Source of the DNA: an uncultured Clostridia bacterium
GTDB taxonomy: Bacteria > Bacillota > Clostridia > UBA1381
NCBI GenBank assembly: GCA_934486495.1
Contig: CAKSPW010000013.1
Coordinates: 1 to 43,529 of the forward strand
Direction of reading: 5' to 3'
Length of the DNA: 43,529 nucleotides
The position numbers and the translations under genes are program-made. Positions 43,427-43,529 of the stretch are shown in pieces; the stretch's first letter is position 1; each line of letters begins with the position of its first letter. Below the pieces are notes generated by a model. That model was given only the letters and a program-made list of their open reading frames with translations, did no database searches and was not told the origin of the DNA.

Positions 43427-43448
43427 CAGCGTCCGAAAGACACCGCTG
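43427..43448. repeat. Stem-loop upstream of the solute-binding protein gene
   Basis: CAGCG (43427-43431) and CGCTG (43444-43448) form a short stem about 27 bases before the solute-binding protein start. On the + strand it is followed by seven T residues, but no + strand gene precedes it. On the minus-strand mRNA it may be an intercistronic hairpin between the permease genes and the binding-protein gene. The remaining bases to the right edge (43449-43529) are AT-rich with no recognised gene. Confidence 0.35.
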
Positions 43449-43529
43449 TTTTTTTATTTTAATTTTCATTAAAAAAATGCTCCTTATTAAAAGCTAAAAT
43501 TACCTCTGTTCCAACATTTAGTTCACTCT

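Noticed and set aside
43427..43460. Intrinsic terminator on the + strand near the right edge
   Set aside because: The hairpin and T-run fit a terminator, but no + strand gene exists upstream within 30 kb; it may instead act in the minus-strand mRNA.
43401..43469. Longer start of the solute-binding protein at 43469
   Set aside because: It would put 23 polar residues in front of a complete lipoprotein signal peptide; the ATG at 43400 has a good ribosome binding site. The upstream RBS-like sequence leaves some doubt.
1..43529. CRISPR arrays, tRNA or rRNA genes, insertion sequences, phage or integrase genes
   Set aside because: No regularly spaced repeats, cloverleaf-type sequences, transposase or integrase motifs were found on either strand.

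Overview
This window looks like a chromosomal piece of an uncultured, spore-forming, S-layer-bearing member of the Clostridia. The evidence is a SpoIVB-type sporulation peptidase, a LonB-like ATPase, five proteins with S-layer homology (SLH) or SLH-like repeats, strong AGGAGG-type ribosome binding sites, TTGACA/TATAAT promoters and frequent TTG/GTG starts. Dependence on SLH proteins plus secreted polysaccharide enzymes recalls plant-cell-wall or host-glycan specialists of the Monoglobus/Oscillospirales type, but that placement is only an impression. There are no tRNA or rRNA genes, insertion sequences, CRISPR arrays or phage genes.

Left part (1-18.3 kb), mostly housekeeping: a pcrA-type helicase running off the left edge; spoIVB on the + strand; a five-gene minus-strand operon (SLH protein, HprK-like kinase, PqqD-like protein, S24/S26 peptidase, hpt); a divergent GtrB-like glycosyltransferase; a TPP-riboswitch-controlled thiamine operon (tenA, HAD phosphatase, thiD); a small GIY-YIG gene behind an AraC regulator; and a GH29 alpha-L-fucosidase divergent from that regulator. 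Next comes an envelope operon read from about 17.1 kb to 12.2 kb: OmpR-type response regulator, HAMP histidine kinase, membrane-anchored GerMN protein, SLH-glucosaminidase and a SpoU-type RNA methyltransferase. Its first three genes have the order of the actinobacterial MtrA-MtrB-LpqB system. A LonB-like ATPase lacking its protease domain lies upstream of it.

Right part (18.4-43.4 kb): a minus-strand polysaccharide-utilisation locus of about 25 kb. In transcription order it holds an LplA/YtcQ-type solute-binding lipoprotein, an SLH protein with C-terminal SLH repeats, a large protein with degenerate SLH-like repeats, a heparinase II/III-fold lyase with LamG-like modules and a C-terminal discoidin/CBM32 module, two large secreted proteins that appear to hold only binding modules, and, after a 316-nt gap, a cytoplasmic GH95 fucosidase/galactosidase, a second heparinase II/III-fold lyase with two LamG-like modules, and a DraG-fold (ADP-ribosylglycohydrolase family) hydrolase. 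A long hairpin at 18.38 kb closes the unit.

Working model (inference): the secreted lyases and LamG proteins bind and cut a uronic-acid-containing, fucosylated or L-galactosylated polysaccharide at the cell surface, the SLH proteins organise the surface, the ABC transporter (permeases presumably just right of the window) imports oligosaccharides, and GH95, GH29 and perhaps the DraG-fold enzyme finish them inside. The most unusual points are the LamG-only giant proteins with a shared C-terminal module, the HprK/PqqD/peptidase/SLH cassette, the MtrAB-LpqB-like arrangement in a Firmicute, and the protease-less LonB.
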